From Alkalihalophilus pseudofirmus (GTDB taxonomy: Bacteria > Bacillota > Bacilli > Bacillales > Bacillaceae_D), in assembly GCF_029094545.1 (NCBI RefSeq), contig NZ_CP117835.1, positions 1,778,001-1,842,000 on the forward strand: 64,000 bases of DNA, in the 5' to 3' direction. Positions 60,864 to 64,000 of this stretch are shown here, one piece after another. How positions within the stretch are numbered: position 1 is the stretch's first letter; each line of letters opens with the position of its first letter. Under the pieces are notes generated by a model, which saw only the letters and a program-made list of their open reading frames with translations, made no database searches and had not been told where the DNA came from. The translations under genes and the position numbers were made by a program.

Positions 60864-61298
60864 CTAATGCTCTTTAAGAAAGTTAATTGCTTCCTCAAGT
60901 GAATCTGAATAAAAAACTAAATGTCGTGGGCTTGTCATAACTTTTGTGGCAATCACATCATATTCAGCAAAAGAAATAAGATTAAAGAAATGCCTGAATC
61001 TATGCTTTTTCTCTAACGCTTTCTCCTTGGATTTAATTTCATCATGATCAATTCTGAATAATACATAGATTGGTTTTGTGTATGAGTTGAGGTTCATCCT
61101 CTCATCAAGTTCGTTTAAATAGTCTTTATCGCTTTGACTTCTCGTTAAATTACACGAAAAGCCTACGTTATCAACATGGTCATCAATTTTATTCTGCGTT
61201 TTGTCGTAATCTTCATCTGACATTTCCTGATCAGTCATAATGACTAAACTGTACCAAATGTCCGTTTCATCATTCGTATTCTTTCGTTTTTTAAACAT
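60864..61298 (-). CDS. Conserved-looking soluble protein of unknown function (144 residues)
   Basis: Mixed alpha/beta, charged: MFKKRKNTNDETDIWYSLVI, then YVLFRIDHDEIKSKEKALEK and YDVIATKVMTSPRHLVFYSD. ATG behind GAGAGGAC. It belongs to the operon running from the hydrolase at 62873 down to the small membrane gene at 60678. No family recognised. Confidence 0.65.
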   Translation of the reverse strand: MFKKRKNTNDETDIWYSLVIMTDQEMSDEDYDKTQNKIDDHVDNVGFSCNLTRSQSDKDYLNELDERMNLNSYTKPIYVLFRIDHDEIKSKEKALEKKHRFRHFFNLISFAEYDVIATKVMTSPRHLVFYSDSLEEAINFLKEH

Positions 61299-61331
61299 CG
61301 TAAGGGTACGTCCTCTCTTTAAAATCGGCCT

Positions 61332-61853
61332 TCAAAGCGTTCTGATTTTGTACCATTCTATTGCTTTTTTCTCGAGTTCTTTAATGAGCCCGTCTTTCCC
61401 CTTTATGTACTGATCCATTTCAAATGGATAAAGTTGAGCTAATTCTTGCTTTTTCTTCATATATCGGCTGGCATCTTCTGTATGATGTCTAAGATAATCT
61501 CGGAAAGCAAGATGTCTGAGGATATGCGGGTCACCTGTTTGAAAGGTATGGATATGGTGCGTTCGATGATTTCCGCCTTTCATAAAGAACCTTCGACCTA
61601 AAATGCCGTTTTCCCCACATGCTTTGTACCCTAGCTTAGAAAATAAATGATTAAAGTGATCTACTTTTTGAATATCAACTACCTCTACAAGAATGTCGAT
61701 AACAGGTTTAGCTGCCATTTCAGGTATAGCGGTGCTGCCAATATGGCTGACTCTAATACATTGTTCACCGAGTATTTGTTGAATGTTTTCACGTTCACGA
61801 TAAAAGGCATCCGGCCACTCTTTTTGATAAGGTACTACTTCTACTTTTCTCAT
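61332..61853 (-). CDS. GrpB family protein (UPF0157)
   Basis: 173 residues. MRKVEVVPYQKEWPDAFYRE, then RVSHIGSTAIPEMAAKPVID and ILVEV (the HxGSTxxxGxxxKPxID signature of nucleotidyltransferase-fold GrpB proteins) and HLAFRDYLRHHTEDASRYM near the end. The family shares the nucleotidyltransferase fold but its activity is unclear. I use ATG 61853 because the product then begins like other members. It is part of the operon with the alpha/beta hydrolase. Confidence 0.8.
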   Translation of the reverse strand: MRKVEVVPYQKEWPDAFYRERENIQQILGEQCIRVSHIGSTAIPEMAAKPVIDILVEVVDIQKVDHFNHLFSKLGYKACGENGILGRRFFMKGGNHRTHHIHTFQTGDPHILRHLAFRDYLRHHTEDASRYMKKKQELAQLYPFEMDQYIKGKDGLIKELEKKAIEWYKIRTL

Positions 61854-61858
61854 GAGCC

Positions 61859-62095
61859 TTACCAATCCTTCCATTCAAACAAGATTACATAGATCATGCC
61901 GACTAATAAATAGGTGGTGAAAAGAGTCGTGAGCAGTTGTATAAACCCACTATTTATCCCATTTGTAAGTACGTTTAGAATGGTAGTGAAAATAAAGTAG
62001 AGCACGGTGTATAGGACGATGCTTTGAGATTTGGCTGCTGTTTTCCTTTCAATGGTCCTTCCTATCACTATATTGATATGAAATAAACGAGGCAT
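61859..62095 (-). CDS. Small membrane protein (78 residues)
   Basis: Two hydrophobic segments (about 26-45 and 52-73), short basic N-terminus with MPRLFHINIVIGRTIERKTA. ATG behind AGG four bases after the hydrolase stop, and five bases before the GrpB-type gene, so clearly an operon member. No family recognised. Confidence 0.62.
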   Translation of the reverse strand: MPRLFHINIVIGRTIERKTAAKSQSIVLYTVLYFIFTTILNVLTNGINSGFIQLLTTLFTTYLLVGMIYVILFEWKDW

Positions 62096-62099
62096 AGCT

Positions 62100-62873
62100 T
62101 TACCTGCTTTCTAAAAAATGGTCAATATAAGCATTCACATCTCTTGGGTTATCTAAGCTCGTAGCATGATGAGCATGTTTTATTACTTTTAATGTAGATT
62201 TTGGAATCATTCGATTCATGTGCACTTGCTGGTGCCGTACCAAGATATCGTATTCGCCGTATAAAATTAAGGCAGGACATAGGATCTTCTCTAGATCTTT
62301 ACTAGAATCCATTCGAGTAACAGCATCCCAAATCTTCACCCAATTTTTTCGTGGAAGCATACTGACCGTTTCTTTTATAAAGACTTTATTGTCTGGATTG
62401 TACGTTGAAAAAAAGCGCGCTTGCAATCTGGCAAAAACACTCATAGATAGATAACGATTTGATACTAGGTTCATTGGATAGAGCCACTTCTCGACCCAAT
62501 TGAACTGACTCGTAAACGGGGCACCTATTAAAATGATTGAATCAACTCGCTGGGGATACCTAATAGCAGTTTGGATCGAAATATGTCCTCCCATAGAAAG
62601 CCCGCATAAGGTCGCTTTTTCAATCCCTAAATGATCTAGTAAACCGATCAAGTCACGTGATAAATCCTCTGTATCAATTCTTCCAGGCGGAAGGGTAGAT
62701 TTCCCATGCCCTCGGACGTCCCATACGATTACTTGATAATGGTTTGAGAAATACTCTACTTGAGGATCCCAGAGTTTATGGTTCCAGGAAGCCCCGTGCG
62801 TAAAAATGATCGGTTCACCTTCCCCATGAACTTCATAATACAGCTCAACATTATTTACGTTGCATGTAGGCAT
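62100..62873 (-). CDS. Alpha/beta hydrolase
   Basis: 257 residues. FTHGASWNHKLWDPQ oxyanion region, WDVRGHGKS, GLSMGGHISIQ with serine nucleophile (about residue 95), LYGEYDILV with the acid and KHAHHATSLDNP with the histidine. ATG behind GGAGGAG. First gene of a five-gene operon (hydrolase, membrane protein, GrpB-type, unknown, small membrane protein). The substrate is unknown. Confidence 0.83.
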   Translation of the reverse strand: MPTCNVNNVELYYEVHGEGEPIIFTHGASWNHKLWDPQVEYFSNHYQVIVWDVRGHGKSTLPPGRIDTEDLSRDLIGLLDHLGIEKATLCGLSMGGHISIQTAIRYPQRVDSIILIGAPFTSQFNWVEKWLYPMNLVSNRYLSMSVFARLQARFFSTYNPDNKVFIKETVSMLPRKNWVKIWDAVTRMDSSKDLEKILCPALILYGEYDILVRHQQVHMNRMIPKSTLKVIKHAHHATSLDNPRDVNAYIDHFLESR

Positions 62874-62962
62874 CTATATCTCCTCCCATAAGATTGTATG
62901 CAGTTATAATCTTTTCCAAGTTACTTTATTTACTGATAATATGCCTAGAAAATGATCATTTT

Positions 62963-63232
62963 CTACATCCAAAATGCAAAATAACACCACACGATTACGA
63001 GCACGGCGCTTAGTAGGATCGTCCACCATTTCTCGCTGCGAATATATGCCTCAATTCCGTTCACTAGTGACATAACGATTAAAACGTAGAAGATAAGATT
63101 TCCGTAAATGCCTTCAAAGCTATTCATGAAGCCTAAAATGAGTGCTGCGATGGTTGCAAACAGTAATAATGTATGGATAATTGCAAAAGGAGTACTAACA
63201 GGATCTTTTTGATCTTTAAATAACTGTCCCAC
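62963..63232 (-). CDS. Membrane protein of unknown function (89 residues)
   Basis: Three hydrophobic segments (about 15-36, 44-60, 70-88), with EGIYGNLIFYVLIVMSLVNG in the middle. GTG start at 63232 with a weak AGAG ribosome-binding site. It lies just downstream of repeat array B on the minus strand. No family recognised. Confidence 0.6.
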   Translation of the reverse strand: MGQLFKDQKDPVSTPFAIIHTLLLFATIAALILGFMNSFEGIYGNLIFYVLIVMSLVNGIEAYIRSEKWWTILLSAVLVIVWCYFAFWM

Positions 63233-63336
63233 TTTATCATCTCTTTCTATTTAAGCAGTTAATTAACTCAGGGAAATGAGTCAGTTGGGTGCTTCATTGT
63301 ATTTTTTAAATGTGTAATTATTCGTATTTATTTATT

Positions 63337-63459
63337 ATTGTTTTATGTAAATAATAATTGCGTCAGTTAGCGCTTATTGCGACTGTTCAACCAATAATTG
63401 TGTAAATTTCCTATTCAATTGTATCTTCTTTTTCATTTATTGCGCCGGTCCATGCTCAT
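63337..63459. repeat. Phased 21-bp repeat array B (WTTGCGTCA core)
   Basis: Units begin at 63337, 63357, 63376, 63397, 63418 and 63439, with first nine bases ATTGTTTTA, ATTGCGTCA, ATTGCGACT, ATTGTGTAA, ATTGTATCT and ATTGCGCCG. The spacings after the first are 19, 21, 21, 21, the same order as in array A, and the degenerate ATTGTATCT unit occupies the same place in both. Besides the cores, the TTCAACCA tail of the second shared unit is common to both arrays. It fills the gap between the DUF3139 gene and the next minus-strand gene. Confidence 0.72.
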
Positions 63460-63466
63460 AAATGAT

Positions 63467-63886
63467 TCAATCTCGGTTATCAAAGTACCCTATACAAAAT
63501 TCTTCACTATGATTTGATTCGTCCGTAGTCATTTCTCCGTAATGACGGGGCCCGAGCAAGGTTTCCTTCTCGCAAAATTGAACGACGTTTTTTCCTTTTT
63601 TCGTGACTCCATATAAATATTCAAGCTGAGGCTCGTCTGCAAACACAACTTTGTAATGGCCATGATAGACATCATTATTTATAAGGTGTTTTGGCTGTAG
63701 ATATGCGTGCTCGATAATATCTTCCTCTGAATAACCGAGTTCTTCTAAATGCTGAGGAATATGCTTATTTACAAGGTGTTTATGATAAGGGTTGCCGTTA
63801 TTTAAAATGTAGAATAAGCTGATAGGTATTAGAATCACGGCCGCCGCTAACAGACTAAACATGATTAATAAAATTCTCTTGATCAT
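63467..63886 (-). CDS. DUF3139 family protein
   Basis: 139 residues. N-terminal signal anchor MIKRILLIMFSLLAAAVILI followed by an extracytoplasmic domain HLEELGYSEEDIIEHAYLQP and YKVVFADEPQLEYLYGVTKK, typical of DUF3139 proteins of Bacilli. Function unknown. ATG 63886 behind GGAGGAAGA; its A is shared with the TGA of the upstream gene, so translation is coupled. Confidence 0.78.
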   Translation of the reverse strand: MIKRILLIMFSLLAAAVILIPISLFYILNNGNPYHKHLVNKHIPQHLEELGYSEEDIIEHAYLQPKHLINNDVYHGHYKVVFADEPQLEYLYGVTKKGKNVVQFCEKETLLGPRHYGEMTTDESNHSEEFCIGYFDNRD

Positions 63887-64000
63887 CAATCTTCCTCCCT
63901 CAACCCATCCACATACTTCTTAGCTTCAACAAGAGACAGACCTATTTCATCCCTGACTAATTTAACCGCTTCTACCGTTTGTCCTTTCTTAAGTAGTTCA
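63886..64000 (-). CDS. Ribosomal protein L7/L12 C-terminal-like domain protein, 3' end
   Basis: Cut by the right edge of the window; the last 37 residues are visible: LLKKGQTVEAVKLVRDEIGL, then SLVEAKKYVDGLREED and TGA. The pattern GxxxxAVKLVRxxxGLSLxEAKxYV is that of the L7/L12 C-terminal fold, which also occurs in small free-standing Bacillus proteins outside ribosomal operons. It is coupled to the DUF3139 gene by a one-base overlap (TGATG). Confidence 0.72.
   Translation of the reverse strand, partial: ELLKKGQTVEAVKLVRDEIGLSLVEAKKYVDGLREED

Overview
The window looks like a chromosomal segment of a spore-forming, low-G+C Gram-positive bacterium of the Bacillaceae, probably an alkaliphilic or halotolerant Bacillus relative. 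The evidence is: yneT-parE-parC in the order known from Bacillus subtilis; ytvI, CotF-type spore coat genes, an Sda-like sporulation checkpoint protein and an RsbR-type stressosome protein; strong GGAGG ribosome-binding sites with frequent GTG and TTG starts; and intrinsic terminators after most transcription units. No rRNA, tRNA, insertion sequence, prophage or CRISPR array was seen.

Layout. 1-1850: the 3' end of a glycine betaine/choline-type ABC transporter operon with a fused permease/substrate-binding protein. 1899-10204: DUF2254 membrane protein, yneT, an acetyltransferase, parE-parC behind a LexA-like operator, and ytvI. 10205-11690: AT-rich accessory patch with two perfect inverted repeats and a free-standing LAGLIDADG endonuclease gene. 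11701-19580: small hydrolases, spore coat genes, an MBL-fold hydrolase, STAS, epimerase and TauE-type genes, plus the relic of an XRE regulator. 19702-25432: a sigma-54 regulon in which an enhancer-binding protein sits between a guanidino-acid ureohydrolase gene and an aminotransferase-aldehyde dehydrogenase operon. Both targets have textbook -24/-12 promoters, and the second has three inverted repeats spaced exactly 32 bp upstream. 25497-26632: maltose acetyltransferase and a lipoprotein. 27000-30632: an ascorbate-family PTS with a PRD/EIIA regulator. 30705-38942: a Fur-controlled hydroxamate-citrate (schizokinen/rhizobactin-like) siderophore operon.

39170-48156: a tight seven-gene operon of small enzymes (hydrolase, Nudix, methyltransferase, GNAT, DinB, DUF4181, cupin), a divergent SDR/WYL-regulator pair with a palindromic operator, a methyltransferase, and an ECF sigma/anti-sigma pair. 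48362-53743: RsbR-like protein, peptidoglycan-binding protein, a staygreen (SGR) homologue, an acetyltransferase, a second ECF sigma/DUF4179 pair and a small protein. 53841-64000: a putative glycolipid-binding protein, a sodium:solute symporter with a small partner, an Sda-like protein behind a winged-helix gene, a DUF3231 protein, a five-gene operon with an alpha/beta hydrolase and a GrpB-family protein, and a DUF3139 gene coupled to an L7/L12-domain gene cut by the window edge.

The least explained structure is a phased 21-bp repeat, present as two arrays (51124-51310 and 63337-63459). Both carry a WTTGCGTCA-like core every 21 bp and share the same spacing signature of 19, 21, 21, 21. Each sits in an intergenic gap. 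Function calls here come from reading motifs and gene order; no database search was possible.
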